Positions 26,197 through 35,003 of a stretch of DNA of 64,000 nucleotides are shown piece by piece. The stretch is from Tsukamurella ocularis (GTDB lineage Bacteria; Actinomycetota; Actinomycetes; Mycobacteriales; Mycobacteriaceae). Position 1 is the first letter of the stretch. Each line of letters opens with the position of its first letter. The notes beneath the pieces were generated by a model. That model was not told where the DNA came from, searched no databases, and saw only the letters and a program-made list of their open reading frames with translations. The translations under genes and the position numbers were made by a program. Location: the NCBI RefSeq assembly GCF_024807615.1, contig NZ_JANUCJ010000004.1:248001-312000 (forward strand). Direction: 5' to 3'.

Positions 26197-27015
26197 ATGT
26201 CTTCGAACATCGAATCTCCCGCGGCGCCGCCCCAGCCGAAGGACGCGGCCACCGTGGTCCTCGTCCGCGACGGCGCGGACGGCATCGAGGTCTTCCTGCA
26301 GCGCCGCGTGCAGCAGATGGCCTTCGCCGGCGGGATGACGGTCTTCCCCGGCGGGGGCGTGGACCCGCGGGACGGCGAGGCCGACCTCGCCTGGCAGGGC
26401 CCGGCCGCCCCGTGGTGGGCCGAGCGCTTCGGCGCCACCGAACGCGACGCGCGACAGCTGGTCTGCGCCGCCGTGCGCGAGACCTTCGAGGAGTGCGGGG
26501 TCCTGCTCGTCTCCGCGGCCGACGGCGGCGCGCCCGACGTGGCGGCCCTCGCGCCCTCCCGCGCCCGGCTCGAGGCCAAGGAACTCTCCCTCGCCCAGTT
26601 CCTCCGCGACCACGAACTCGTGCTGCGCGCCGATCTGCTGCGGCCGTTCGCGCACTGGATCACGCCGAAGAACGAGAAGCGCCGCTACGACACCCGGTTC
26701 TTCCTCGCGGCCCTGCCCGCTGGCCAGCGCGCCGACGACCGCACCAGCGAGGTCGAGGAGGCCGGCTGGCGGACCGCCGCGCAGGCCCTCGCGGACTGGT
26801 CCGCGGGCCGCTGCTTCCTGCTGCCACCCACCTGGTCCCAGCTGCGCGCCGTGGCAGAGCACCGCACCGTCGCCGAGTTGCTCGCGGCGGAGCGGGCGAT
26901 CGAACCCGTGGAGCCCGAGCTGCCGCTCGGCGGCGCGATCGATTCCCTGCAGTTCGCGGAGGCCGCGGAGTACGTCGCGTCGATGCCCGCGAACATCCCG
27001 CGTCCGACGCTGTAG
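26197..27015 (+). CDS. NUDIX hydrolase (NUDT19-like, Rv3040c type)
   Basis: A 272-residue protein. The Nudix box is split: the leading glycine part FPGGGVDPRD is followed, about 40 residues on, by the metal-binding REtfEECGVLL. This long insertion is typical of NUDT19-like CoA-diphosphatase relatives. The C-terminal half (WITPKNEKRRYDTRFFLAAL) carries the substrate-side region of that group. In M. tuberculosis a similar gene is beside echA17; here it has moved about 25 kb from the echA gene. Acyl-CoA or CoA hydrolysis is the likely activity. Confidence 0.8.
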   Translation: MSSNIESPAAPPQPKDAATVVLVRDGADGIEVFLQRRVQQMAFAGGMTVFPGGGVDPRDGEADLAWQGPAAPWWAERFGATERDARQLVCAAVRETFEECGVLLVSAADGGAPDVAALAPSRARLEAKELSLAQFLRDHELVLRADLLRPFAHWITPKNEKRRYDTRFFLAALPAGQRADDRTSEVEEAGWRTAAQALADWSAGRCFLLPPTWSQLRAVAEHRTVAELLAAERAIEPVEPELPLGGAIDSLQFAEAAEYVASMPANIPRPTL

Positions 27016-27047
27016 CGGCGGGGCGCGGCACCGGGGCGTAGCCCGCT

Positions 27048-27098
27048 ATTCACCCGCGTTCTCACAGGATTCACCGACCCGCTCGGTCGCGGTTCACC
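27048..27098 (+). promoter_or_regulatory. Pho-box-like direct repeats before the OlsB-like gene
   Basis: TTCACC occurs three times (27049, 27070, 27093), 21 and 23 bp apart, as ATTCACC, ATTCACC and GTTCACC. Units with a GTTCACC-like core at multiples of about 11 bp are how PhoP/RegX3 sites look in actinobacteria. They lie 33-82 bp before the start codon, with TAGGTC at 27101-27106 as a possible -10. Confidence 0.45.
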
Positions 27099-27130
27099 GG
27101 TAGGTCGCCTGACCGGCCCACTGTGAGGTC

Positions 27131-27931
27131 ATGAGTACACCGGGAACACTGCTCGTCGGCCGGACCCCCGCACACGAGACCCTGATCCACGGCGCCGAGT
27201 ACGAGGTGGTGCTCACGACCCGCGCGGACGACGTCGACACGGTGCAGCGCCTGCGGTACGAGGTCTTCGGCTCCGAGCCGGGCTTCGAGGCATCGATGGC
27301 CGGGGTCGCCGACGGCCGCGACGCCGACCGGTTCGACGAGTTCTGCGACCACCTCGTGATCCGGCACAAGCCGAGCGACGCGATCGTCGGCTGCTACCGG
27401 ATCCTCCCGCCGCCCGGCGCGATCGCCGCCGGCGGGCTCTACCTGGCCACCGAGTTCGAGCTCGGCGCCCTCGACCACATCCGGCCGGAGACGCTGGAGA
27501 TGGGACGGGCCTGCGTCCGCGCCGACCACCGCACCGGCGGCGTCCTGTGCCTGATGTGGGCCGGCCTCCTCGCCTACAGCGACCTGCGCGGCATCCGGTA
27601 CGCGATGGGCGCGGTCAGCGTCCCGATGCAGTACGAGGGTTACGGCCGCGGCGCGACGGTGCGCGCGGTCCGCGAACTGGTCGACGCCAAGCACCGCGCC
27701 CAGTGGGTCGTCACCCCGCGGACCGCGGTCGAGGAGATCACCGCCGAGCCCGCCTCCCGCCGCACCTTCCCGCCGCTCGTCACCGGCTACCTGCGGATGA
27801 ACGCGGAGATCCTCGGCGCCCCGAGCTTCGACCCGGTCTTCGACGTCGCCGACTTCCCGATGATCATCGACCGCACCCGGTTCAACGTGCGGTACCTCGA
27901 ACGCCTGCAGCAGGCGGCGGGAAGCCTCTAG
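27131..27931 (+). CDS. GNAT-fold acyltransferase, OlsB-like (Rv3027c type)
   Basis: A 266-residue protein of the haemolysin/OlsB acyltransferase group (Acetyltransf_5). Typical segments are VQRLRYEVFGSEPGF, DEFCDHLVIRHKPSDAIVGCYRILPP, ETLEMGRACVRADHRTGGVLCLMWAGL and the late PLVTGYLRMNAEILGAPSFDP. OlsB adds a 3-hydroxyacyl chain to ornithine. The next gene, 2 bp on, is a PlsC/OlsA-like acyltransferase that could add the second chain. An ornithine- or other aminoacyl-lipid product is inferred from the pair. GAGG precedes the ATG; Pho-like repeats lie upstream. Confidence 0.78.
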   Translation: MSTPGTLLVGRTPAHETLIHGAEYEVVLTTRADDVDTVQRLRYEVFGSEPGFEASMAGVADGRDADRFDEFCDHLVIRHKPSDAIVGCYRILPPPGAIAAGGLYLATEFELGALDHIRPETLEMGRACVRADHRTGGVLCLMWAGLLAYSDLRGIRYAMGAVSVPMQYEGYGRGATVRAVRELVDAKHRAQWVVTPRTAVEEITAEPASRRTFPPLVTGYLRMNAEILGAPSFDPVFDVADFPMIIDRTRFNVRYLERLQQAAGSL

Positions 27932-27933
27932 CC

Positions 27934-28806
27934 GTGATCCCCGTCGCGGAACTGACCAGGCATCCCTGGCAGCAGGTCGCACCCTGCGACGCGGCCTGCT
28001 CCGCCGACGAGCCGCAGGAGGCCGCGGCCTGGCTCCGGGCGGTGCGGTGGGCCGCGCTCGTCACGGTGATGGTGATGGGCCTGCTCGCGCTCGGGCTCAC
28101 CTACCCCTGCGGCGCCACCATGCGCCGCGTCGTGATTCGCGGCGGTGCGCGGGCGATGCTGTGGTCGCTCGGGATGCGCGTCGAGCCGGTCGGCAACGTG
28201 CCGCTGCGCTCCCTCGTGGCCGCGAACCATCAGTCGTTGCTCGACATCGTCGCCATCGCGTCGATCGCGCCCGCCGCGTTCGTCGCCAAGGCCGACATCT
28301 TCGACGTCCGCCCCGTCGCGGTGCTGATGCGCGCGTTCGGCGCGATCCCGCTGCGCCGCGAGCGCCTGCGCGAGCTCCCCGCCACCGTCGACCACGTCGC
28401 GGACCTGCTCCGACGGGGCCACACCGTCGCCCTCTTCCCCGAGGGCACCACCTACTGCGGCGTCCACCGCGGCGACTTCCGCCCCGCCTTCTTCCAGGCC
28501 GCGATCGACGCCCGCGCCGACGTGGTCCCCGTCTCGCTGCGCTACTCGATCCGGCTGCCCGGCCCCGCGCGCGGCGCGCGGCAGAGCACCGTCGCGGCCT
28601 ACGTCGGCGCCGACACCGAGATCAGCACGCTCTCCCGCGTGATCGCCGCGCGCGGCGTCGCGGTGCGGGTGCACGCGACCGAGGTGATCGACGCCGGTCA
28701 GTGGGTCGCCGCGGGCCGCGGGGCGCTCGCGGCGCGGGCCGAGGCGGCCGTCTTCGCCGATGCCGAGGTCCTCGACGCCGCCGCACCGCTGCCGCTCGCG
28801 GCCTGA
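27934..28806 (+). CDS. 1-acyl-glycerol-phosphate/OlsA-like acyltransferase (PlsC family, Rv3026c type)
   Basis: A 290-residue membrane acyltransferase. One strong hydrophobic helix (about residues 43-60) precedes the PlsC domain, whose HX4D motif is NHQSLLD and whose second motif is FPEGTTYCG. It starts with GTG 2 bp after the OlsB-like gene, so the two are co-translated. It transfers acyl groups to a lysolipid on the cytoplasmic face. With its partner it may make an acyl-oxyacyl aminoacid lipid rather than phosphatidic acid. The family is certain, the substrate is not. Confidence 0.82.
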   Translation: MIPVAELTRHPWQQVAPCDAACSADEPQEAAAWLRAVRWAALVTVMVMGLLALGLTYPCGATMRRVVIRGGARAMLWSLGMRVEPVGNVPLRSLVAANHQSLLDIVAIASIAPAAFVAKADIFDVRPVAVLMRAFGAIPLRRERLRELPATVDHVADLLRRGHTVALFPEGTTYCGVHRGDFRPAFFQAAIDARADVVPVSLRYSIRLPGPARGARQSTVAAYVGADTEISTLSRVIAARGVAVRVHATEVIDAGQWVAAGRGALAARAEAAVFADAEVLDAAAPLPLAA

Positions 28807-28855
28807 GCGCGGAAACGGGGAGGACCGCCGATATCGGCGGCGCCGCCGTCGCGCG

Positions 28856-28861
28856 TATTCT
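28856..28861 (+). promoter_or_regulatory. -10-like hexamer before the cysteine desulfurase
   Basis: TATTCT ends 9 nt before the ATG at 28871, so the transcript would have at most a few leader bases. Confidence 0.4.
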
Positions 28862-28870
28862 TGGGACGCG

Positions 28871-30076
28871 ATGACTCCCGACCGCGAGAACCCCGTCTAC
28901 CTCGACCACGCCGCGGACACCCCGATGGTGCCCGAGGCGCTGGCGGCGATGGCGCAGGCCGCGGCCCGGCCGGGTAACGCCTCCTCGCAGCACGGCTCCG
29001 GCCGTCGGGCCCGCCGCATCCTCGAGGAATCACGCGAGTCCATCGCCCGCGACCTGGGCGCCCGCCCCTCCGAGGTGATCTTCACCGGCGGCGGCACCGA
29101 GGCGGTCAACCTCGCGGTCAAGGGCCTGTACTGGGCCCGCCGCGCCGAGAACCCCGCGGCGGTCACCGTGATCGCCTCCGCGATCGAGCACCACGCCGTG
29201 CTCGACGCTTGTCAGTGGCTCGGCGAGCACGAGGGCGCCGTGGTGCGCCTGCTGCCCGTCGACCAGCGCGGGCTGGTCGACCCCGCCGACCTACGCACCG
29301 CGCTCGACGAGGCGGCCGGCACGGTCGCGCTGGTCAGCGTGATGTGGGCCAACAACGAGGTCGGCACGCTGCAGCCGATCGCGGAACTGGCCGCCGAGTG
29401 CGCCCGCGACGGCGTGCCGATGCACTCCGACGCCACCCAGGCCACGGGCCACGTGGCCATCGACTTCGACGCCAGCGGCCTCGCCGTGCTGACCAACGCC
29501 GCGCACAAGTTCGGCGGGCCGCAGGGCGTGGGCACCATGCTCATCGGCCGCAGCGTCGCCCTCGTGCCGCTGGCGCACGGCGGCGGCCACGAGCGGGACC
29601 TGCGTTCCGGCACGCCCAACGTCGCGGGCGCCGCCGGCATGGCGGCCGCGCTCACGGTGGCGATCAGCCGGATGGACGAGGAGTCGCCCCGCCGCGCCGC
29701 GCTGCGCGACCGTCTCATCGCGGGCGTCCGCGGCTTCGAGGGCGCAGCGGTCAACGGCGGCGCCGCGCACGGCATCCCCGCGCTGCCGGGCATCGCCCAC
29801 GTCTCCTTCGCGGGCTGCGAGGGCGATTCGCTGCTCATGCTGCTCGACGCCCGCGGCATCGAGTGCGCCACCGGCTCCGCCTGCAGCGCAGGCGTCGCGC
29901 GGGTCAGCCACGTCCTCGAGGCCATGGGCGCGGATCCTGGGGTCGCGCGCGGCTCGCTGCGCTTTTCCTTCGGCCCCGAGAACACGGAGGCCGACGTCGA
30001 CGCGGTGCTCGACGCGCTGGCCCAGGTCGTCGACCGCGCCCGCGCCGCGGGACTGAGCTTCACGGGGGCCCGCTGA
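28871..30076 (+). CDS. iscS: Cysteine desulfurase (IscS/NifS type)
   Basis: A 401-residue PLP enzyme that takes sulfur from cysteine as a persulfide. Seen in order: [48 protein letters not shown], the PLP lysine in [11 protein letters not shown] and the persulfide cysteine in [10 protein letters not shown] on a flexible loop. It overlaps the start of mnmA by one base (TGATG), so sulfur delivery to tRNA thiolation is a clear role; Fe-S assembly is possible too. Same order as Rv3025c-Rv3024c. Confidence 0.92.
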   Translation: MTPDRENPVYLDHAADTPMVPEALAAMAQAAARPGNASSQHGSGRRARRILEESRESIARDLGARPSEVIFTGGGTEAVNLAVKGLYWARRAENPAAVTVIASAIEHHAVLDACQWLGEHEGAVVRLLPVDQRGLVDPADLRTALDEAAGTVALVSVMWANNEVGTLQPIAELAAECARDGVPMHSDATQATGHVAIDFDASGLAVLTNAAHKFGGPQGVGTMLIGRSVALVPLAHGGGHERDLRSGTPNVAGAAGMAAALTVAISRMDEESPRRAALRDRLIAGVRGFEGAAVNGGAAHGIPALPGIAHVSFAGCEGDSLLMLLDARGIECATGSACSAGVARVSHVLEAMGADPGVARGSLRFSFGPENTEADVDAVLDALAQVVDRARAAGLSFTGAR

Positions 30077-31173
30077 TGCGCGTACTGGCCGCGATGAGCG
30101 GCGGCGTGGACTCCGCCGTCGCCGCGGCGCGGGCCGTCGAGGCCGGGCACGACGTGGTCGGCGTGCACCTCGCGCTGTCCGAGGCCCCGGGCACCCTGCG
30201 CACGGGCTCGCGCGGTTGCTGCTCGAAGGAGGACGCGGGCGACGCCCGCCGCGCCGCCGACGTGTTGGGCATTCCGTTCTACGTCTGGGACTTCGCCGAC
30301 CGCTTCCGCGAGGACGTGATCGACGACTTCGTCGCCGCCTACGCCGCGGGGGAGACCCCGAATCCGTGCCTGCGCTGCAACGAGAAGATCAAGTTCTCCG
30401 CGCTCGCGGAGCGGGCCTACGCGCTGGGCTTCGACGCCGTCGCCACGGGCCACTACGCGCGTCTCGAGGGCGGTGAGCTGCGCCGCGCCGTCGACGCCGA
30501 CAAGGACCAGTCCTACGTGCTCGCGGTGCTCACCGCCGAGCAGCTCTCCCGCGCGCTGTTCCCGGTCGGCGACACCCCAAAGCCGCTGATCCGCGAGGAG
30601 GCCGCCCGCCGCGGCCTCGCCCTGGCGGACAAGCCCGATAGCCACGACATCTGTTTCATCCCGTCGGGCGACACCCAGGCCTTCCTCGGCGCCCGCATCG
30701 GCGTGCGCCCCGGCGCCGTCGTCGACGGCGAGACCGGCGAGCGCCTCGGCGAGCACGCCGGCGTGCACGAGTTCACCATCGGCCAGCGCAAGGGGCTCGG
30801 CCTGCCCGGGCCCGCCCGCGACGGCGAGCCCCGCTACGTCACCGCGATCGACGCCGCCACCGGCGACGTCACGGTCGGGCGCGGCGAGCGCCTCGACGTC
30901 ACGCGCATCGTCGCCGACGGTGCCGTGTGGACGTCCGGGAGCGCACCGTCGGGCCCGGTCGAGGCGATGGTGCAGGTCCGCGCGCACGGCGGGCTCGCCC
31001 CCGTCACCGTGTCCGCCGACGGCGACCGGCTGGTCATGGACCTGGCGACGCCGCTCCGCGGCGTGGCCCCCGGGCAGGCCGCGGTGCTGTACGCGCCGGA
31101 CGCCGAGCGCGGCGACCTGGTCCTCGGGTCGGGAACGATCCGCTCGACCGCGCACGACGCCGCGCATGTCTGA
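30076..31173 (+). CDS. mnmA: tRNA-specific 2-thiouridylase
   Basis: A 365-residue MnmA that thiolates U34 of Lys, Glu and Gln tRNAs. [10 protein letters not shown] is the PP-loop ATP motif. The two catalytic cysteines are in [13 protein letters not shown] and [11 protein letters not shown], and [10 protein letters not shown] marks the following domain. Translation starts inside the stop of the cysteine desulfurase gene. The whole family length is present. Confidence 0.95.
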   Translation: MRVLAAMSGGVDSAVAAARAVEAGHDVVGVHLALSEAPGTLRTGSRGCCSKEDAGDARRAADVLGIPFYVWDFADRFREDVIDDFVAAYAAGETPNPCLRCNEKIKFSALAERAYALGFDAVATGHYARLEGGELRRAVDADKDQSYVLAVLTAEQLSRALFPVGDTPKPLIREEAARRGLALADKPDSHDICFIPSGDTQAFLGARIGVRPGAVVDGETGERLGEHAGVHEFTIGQRKGLGLPGPARDGEPRYVTAIDAATGDVTVGRGERLDVTRIVADGAVWTSGSAPSGPVEAMVQVRAHGGLAPVTVSADGDRLVMDLATPLRGVAPGQAAVLYAPDAERGDLVLGSGTIRSTAHDAAHV

Positions 31174-32170
31174 TCCCCTCGCGCCGCTGGTCGGGGGAGT
31201 GACGGGGATCGGCTCGGTGCCGGGCACGGACCCGCGCGAGGCGGCCGCCACCGTCGTCGGCGAGCTCGAGGTGCCCTTCCTGCCCGAGCTCCCGAACCGG
31301 GGGATCGGCGCCGACATGATCGGCCGCGGCGCCGGGCTCCTCGTCGACATCGGGTTCGACGTCTCCACCACCGGCTACCGGATCGGCGTCCCCGACGGGC
31401 GCGTCGCGCGGCTCACCGCCGACTACCTGGAACGCGACCTGGACGCCTTCGAGGAGGCCTACGAGATCGCCCGCAGGCGGGGTGGCGGCCTGGTCAAGGC
31501 CCAGGTCGCGGGCCCGCTGACCCTCGCGGCCGGGCTGGAGCTGCCGAACGGCCACCGCGTGGCCCGCGACCGCGGGGCGATGCGCGACGTCGCCGCCTCG
31601 CTCGCGGAGGGCCTCGTCCGCCACGTCGCCGACCTGCGGCGCCGCCTCGGTGCCGACGTGGTGCTGCAGCTCGACGAGCCCTCGCTGTGGTCGGTCGTGC
31701 ACGGCACGGTCCCCGCGCTCACCAAGCTCGACCCGGTGCGGGCCGTTCCCGCGCCCGAGGCGGCCGAGATCCTCGCGTCCGTCGTCGAAGCCGTCGACGC
31801 GCCCGTCCTTTTGCACCTGTGCGGCCCGATCGACTGGGACGTCGTGCGCCGCGTCCCCGTCGACGGTGCGCTGCTCGACGCGACCCGCCTGACGGTGGCC
31901 GACTACGAGGGCTTCGGCGAGCTCGCCGAGTCGCGCACCGTCGTGGGGCTCGGCCTCGCACCGGCGACACCGGCACCGCGGCGTCGCTCGCCCGCCGACC
32001 TGGCCGCCCCGGCGATCCGCCTCTACGACGAGGTCGGCCTGCCGCGCCGCGATCTCACCCGCGCCACCGTCACCCCCGTGTGCGGTTCGCCCGGTTCGCC
32101 CGGAATTCGACCGATTCTCGACGCCTGCAAGGAGATTCGCGCCGTCTTGGCGGAGGCATCGGCGGAGTAG
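31166..32170 (+). CDS. MetE C-terminal-like protein (Rv3015c type)
   Basis: A 334-residue TIM-barrel protein related to the catalytic half of cobalamin-independent methionine synthase. It has the entry [22 protein letters not shown] and a zinc-type HxC in LLHLCGP. It lacks the N-terminal folate half of MetE, so ordinary methionine synthesis is doubtful. Its start overlaps mnmA by 8 bp; together with the desulfurase and mnmA it forms one operon, the order seen near ligA in M. tuberculosis. Confidence 0.75.
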   Translation: MSDPLAPLVGGVTGIGSVPGTDPREAAATVVGELEVPFLPELPNRGIGADMIGRGAGLLVDIGFDVSTTGYRIGVPDGRVARLTADYLERDLDAFEEAYEIARRRGGGLVKAQVAGPLTLAAGLELPNGHRVARDRGAMRDVAASLAEGLVRHVADLRRRLGADVVLQLDEPSLWSVVHGTVPALTKLDPVRAVPAPEAAEILASVVEAVDAPVLLHLCGPIDWDVVRRVPVDGALLDATRLTVADYEGFGELAESRTVVGLGLAPATPAPRRRSPADLAAPAIRLYDEVGLPRRDLTRATVTPVCGSPGSPGIRPILDACKEIRAVLAEASAE

Positions 32171-32175
32171 CCCGC

Positions 32176-32181
32176 TACACT
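32176..32181 (+). promoter_or_regulatory. -10-like hexamer of a leaderless start (amt)
   Basis: TACACT ends 6 nt before the ATG at 32188, in the 17-bp gap after the MetE-like gene. Confidence 0.5.
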
Positions 32182-32187
32182 TCGGCG

Positions 32188-33513
32188 ATGTTCCCGACCA
32201 CCGGGGCAGTCGATGGTGCAGATACCGCCTGGCTGCTCGCCGCGTTCGCGCTCGTGCTGTTGATGACGCCGGGGCTCGCCCTGTTCTACGGCGGCATGGT
32301 GCGCAGCAAGAGCGTGCTCAACATGATGATGATGTGCCTCACCGCGATCCCGGTGGTGTGGCTGCTGTGGGTCGCCTTCGGCTATTCGATGACCTTCGGA
32401 CCCGACCGGGGCGGCGTCGTGGGCGATCCGACGACGTTCGCGGGCCTGCGCGGGCTGGTCGGCGCGTTCGGGGCCGACGGTTCCGACGCCGGCGCGGTGC
32501 CGCTCGTCGGGCACGTTCCCGCGCTTCTGTTCGTCGCATTCCAGGCGGGCTTCGCCATGGTCACCGTCGCCCTGATCGCCGGCGCCGTCGCGGACCGCAT
32601 GCGGTTCGTCTCGTGGCTCGTCTTCGCCGCGCTGTGGGCGACGCTGGTCTACTTCCCGGTCGCGCACTGGGTGTTCTCCGTCCCCGGCCTCACGGCCGAG
32701 CGCGGCGGCTGGATCGTCGAGCACCTCAAGGCGATCGACTTCGCGGGCGGCACGGCGGTCGAGATCAATTCCGGCGCCTCCGCGCTGGTCATGGCGCTCC
32801 TGCTGGGGCGCCGTGCCGGCTGGCCGCGGGATCCGATGCGCCCCCACAATCTGCCCTTCGTCATGCTCGGCGCCGGCCTGCTGTGGTTCGGCTGGTTCGG
32901 CTTCAACGCCGGGTCGACGCTGGCGGCGAACGGTGCGGCGGCGCTGATCGTCGTGAACACCCTCGGCGCGGGCGCGGTGTCGATGGTCTCCTGGCTGATC
33001 GTCGAGAAGGTCCGGCACGGTAAGCCGACGTCCTTCGGCGCCGCGTCCGGCGTCGTGGCGGGACTGGTGGCCATCACCCCGTCGTGCTCGGCGGTCACGC
33101 CCATCGGGGCGCTCGCGGTGGGCGCCGCCGCGGGCGCGATCAGCTCGTACGCGATCGAACTCAAGTACCGCTGGCGCTACGACGACTCGCTCGACGTCGT
33201 CGGCGTGCACCTGGTCAGCGGCGTCGTGGGCATGCTGATGATCGGGCTGGTCGGCAGTGCCTCCGCCCCGGCGGGACGCGACGGCCTGCTGTACGGCGGC
33301 GGCGTCGACCAGCTGTGGCGGCAGGCGGTCGCGGTGATCGTGGTGCTCGGCTACGCCATGGTGGTCACGCTGCTCATCGGCCTGGTCCTCAAGGCGACCA
33401 TCGGGCTCCGGGCGGATCCGCAGCACGAGGCCGACGGCCTCGACGACGGACAGCACGCCGAATCCGCTTACGACCTGCACGTGCGTGGCGGGCGGCTCGA
33501 GCCCGGACGCTGA
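32188..33513 (+). CDS. amt: Ammonium transporter with Glu in place of the first pore histidine
   Basis: A 441-residue Amt with about 11 hydrophobic helices. Signature parts are TPGLALFYGGMVRSKSVLN and LWFGWFGFNAGS. The twin-His pore is altered: where DFAGGTVVHINSG is usual, this protein reads DFAGGTAVEINSG, so E192 replaces the first histidine, while H341 in VVGVHLVSG is kept. The same change is known in fungal Mep1/Mep3-type transporters, where it affects transport. The gene follows a MetE-like gene; no glnK lies next to it. Confidence 0.9.
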   Translation: MFPTTGAVDGADTAWLLAAFALVLLMTPGLALFYGGMVRSKSVLNMMMMCLTAIPVVWLLWVAFGYSMTFGPDRGGVVGDPTTFAGLRGLVGAFGADGSDAGAVPLVGHVPALLFVAFQAGFAMVTVALIAGAVADRMRFVSWLVFAALWATLVYFPVAHWVFSVPGLTAERGGWIVEHLKAIDFAGGTAVEINSGASALVMALLLGRRAGWPRDPMRPHNLPFVMLGAGLLWFGWFGFNAGSTLAANGAAALIVVNTLGAGAVSMVSWLIVEKVRHGKPTSFGAASGVVAGLVAITPSCSAVTPIGALAVGAAAGAISSYAIELKYRWRYDDSLDVVGVHLVSGVVGMLMIGLVGSASAPAGRDGLLYGGGVDQLWRQAVAVIVVLGYAMVVTLLIGLVLKATIGLRADPQHEADGLDDGQHAESAYDLHVRGGRLEPGR

Positions 33514-33527
33514 TGCGGCCGCAAAGG

Positions 33528-33533
33528 TATCGT
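33528..33533 (+). promoter_or_regulatory. -10-like hexamer of a leaderless start (lipoprotein)
   Basis: TATCGT ends 6 nt before the ATG at 33540, which favours that start over the upstream ATG at 33513. Confidence 0.45.
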
Positions 33534-33539
33534 GCCGCT

Positions 33540-33920
33540 ATGACCGGATCGCACCGATTCTCCGTCCTGGCCGTCGCACTGATCGCCGCGGGCGCGCTCG
33601 CGGGGTGCTCGTCGAACTCGGGCTCGGACGCGGCCTCCACCTCTGCCCCCGCGTCCGCCTCCACCTCGGCGCCCGCGCAGTCTGCCGCCTCGATCCCCGC
33701 GCACGTGCCGGGCACGTACGCGAACGGCGACTGGGTCGTCCGGCTCGCCGCCGACGGGACGTGGGAGGAGGACCTGCGCGGCCAGGTCAACGCCTACGGC
33801 GGCACGTACACCGTCACGGGCGATCGGGTGCTGCTCCGCGATCGCGGCGGGTCGAGCGAGACCGCCACCCTGCAGGGCGACGAGCTGCGGCTGCCCTCGA
33901 TCACCCTCACGCGCCGGTAG
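33540..33920 (+). CDS. Small lipoprotein
   Basis: A 126-residue exported lipoprotein: signal MTGSHRFSVLAVALIAAGAL, lipobox LAGC, then a Ser/Ala/Pro/Thr-rich linker and a compact beta-rich domain (GTYANGDWVVRLAADGTW, GTYTVTGDRVLLRDRGG). The pattern resembles lipocalin-like small domains, but I do not recognise a named family. An alternative ATG at 33513 overlaps the amt stop (TGATG) and would extend the signal by nine residues. Confidence 0.65.
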   Translation: MTGSHRFSVLAVALIAAGALAGCSSNSGSDAASTSAPASASTSAPAQSAASIPAHVPGTYANGDWVVRLAADGTWEEDLRGQVNAYGGTYTVTGDRVLLRDRGGSSETATLQGDELRLPSITLTRR

Positions 33921-33969
33921 GCGCGTTCCGCGCTCGGCGATATCTCTCGACAGCCGCTCTCGGCCTGAG

Positions 33970-33993
33970 TAATCATGTAATTATGTAATCAGG
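33970..33993. repeat. Three 8-bp tandem repeats, probable RHH operator
   Basis: TAATCATG, TAATTATG and TAATCAGG follow one another without gaps, 20 bp before the next start codon, in an AT-rich patch. Tandem short repeats are the usual operator form of ribbon-helix-helix proteins, which the next gene seems to encode. Confidence 0.55.
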
Positions 33994-34013
33994 ACCGATT
34001 GAGGAGGTCTCCC

Positions 34014-34535
34014 ATGATGGCAGGACGAGGGCCGCGCGGAGCGGCGCCGGATGCGAAGGATGCGGGCGAATGGTTCGCCGGACGGCTCCCGGAGGGCTGG
34101 TTCGACGGTCCGCCGACGGTCACCGTCGACCGCGAGGAGATCGTCGTGGTCGGCGCGCTGCCGGCCGGCGGCGAGGACTCCACCGCGCAGCGGGAGGGCC
34201 GCGCCGCGCGGTTCCGGGAGGAGACCCGCGACCAGCGCATGCGGATCGCCGACGAGGCGCAGGAGCGGTACCAGCGGCGCGTCTCCTGGGGCGTGGACAC
34301 CGGATCAGAGACGATCCTCTACACCCATCAGGCGGTGCCTGTGATGACCCGCCTGCGCCAGCCCGAGCGGCTGGTGCTGGACACGTTGGTCGACGCCGGG
34401 GTGGCTCGCTCGCGCGCCGACGCGCTGGCCTGGTGCGTGCGGCTCGTCGGCGAGCACACGGAGGACTGGCTCGGGCAGCTGCGGCAGGCCATGAAGGACG
34501 TCGACGACCTGCGGGAGCAGGGCCCGCGGCTCTGA
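34014..34535 (+). CDS. Putative ribbon-helix-helix-type regulator
   Basis: A 173-residue acidic protein of no named family. Residues about 100-140 (VMTRLRQPERLVLDTLVDAG, then VARSRADALAWCVRLV) have the strand-helix-helix pattern of CopG/RHH repressors, including the R-S-x-A-D-A-L step. The N-terminal part contains EGWFDGPPTVTVDREEIVVVG, which looks like a small beta domain. GAGGAGG is ideally placed for the ATG at 34014. Tandem 8-bp repeats before it suggest autoregulation. It lies tail-to-tail with the MmcQ/YjbR gene, 6 bp apart. Confidence 0.6.
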   Translation: MMAGRGPRGAAPDAKDAGEWFAGRLPEGWFDGPPTVTVDREEIVVVGALPAGGEDSTAQREGRAARFREETRDQRMRIADEAQERYQRRVSWGVDTGSETILYTHQAVPVMTRLRQPERLVLDTLVDAGVARSRADALAWCVRLVGEHTEDWLGQLRQAMKDVDDLREQGPRL

Positions 34536-34541
34536 TCTGGG

Positions 34542-34943
34542 TCAGCCCTCGTCGAGGGCGGCGATCGCGCGCTTCGGCGCGATCTGCCGGTAGCTCGCGT
34601 CGACGAGCTCGCGCACCTCGTCCCAGTCGACGACGCCGATCGTCAGGTCGAGGCCGAGCCAGCCCGCGGACGCCATGTACGCCGGGAGGTAGAAGCGTTC
34701 GTCCTGTTCGAGCGCGGTGCGTTCGGCGGGATCGGCGATGAACAGCACGCTGGTGTTGCGCTGCTCGTGCGGTCGCGTGGCGGTCTTCTTCGTGCCGCCG
34801 CCGTACATCGCGAACATCTTGCCGCAGCGGAAGGTCGGGCGGCCGTGGGCGATCTTCTCCGTGGATTCGGGGAAGGCGAGCGCGATCTCCCGCACCCGGG
34901 CGAGCGCCGGATCGTCGTCGGAGAACATGATCGGATGGGGCAT
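34542..34943 (-). CDS. MmcQ/YjbR-family protein
   Basis: A 133-residue single-domain protein of the MmcQ/YjbR (CyaY-like fold) family. It shows ALAFPESTEKIAHGRPTFRCGKMFAMYGG, RNTSVLFIADPAE, RFYLPAYMASAGWLGLDL and a final ASYRQIAPKRAIAAL. Proteins of this family are small DNA-binding candidates of undefined role. It is divergent from the LLM oxidoreductase gene across 60 bp. Confidence 0.8.
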   Translation of the reverse strand: MPHPIMFSDDDPALARVREIALAFPESTEKIAHGRPTFRCGKMFAMYGGGTKKTATRPHEQRNTSVLFIADPAERTALEQDERFYLPAYMASAGWLGLDLTIGVVDWDEVRELVDASYRQIAPKRAIAALDEG

Positions 34944-34983
34944 GACTGCAGACCCTAGGGCGGATCGGCCGCGCGCGTCGATG

Positions 34984-34993
34984 GAACATGTTC
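34984..34993. promoter_or_regulatory. Palindrome overlapping the LLM gene's -10
   Basis: GAACATGTTC is a perfect 10-bp palindrome in the divergent region between the YjbR-like and LLM genes. The adjoining TCTACT (34992-34997) ends 6 nt before the GTG at 35004. It lacks the 4-bp spacer of a LexA box. Confidence 0.35.
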
Positions 34994-35003
34994 TACTGCG
35001 AGG

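Noticed and set aside
33513-33540. ATG 33513 as the lipoprotein start
   Set aside because: The TGATG overlap with amt is tempting, but TATCGT sits at leaderless distance from ATG 33540 and gives a normal signal length. Kept as alternative.
34984-34993. GAACATGTTC (and GAACGTGTTC at 889-898) as LexA boxes
   Set aside because: Actinobacterial LexA sites need GAAC-N4-GTTC; these have two bases between the halves.
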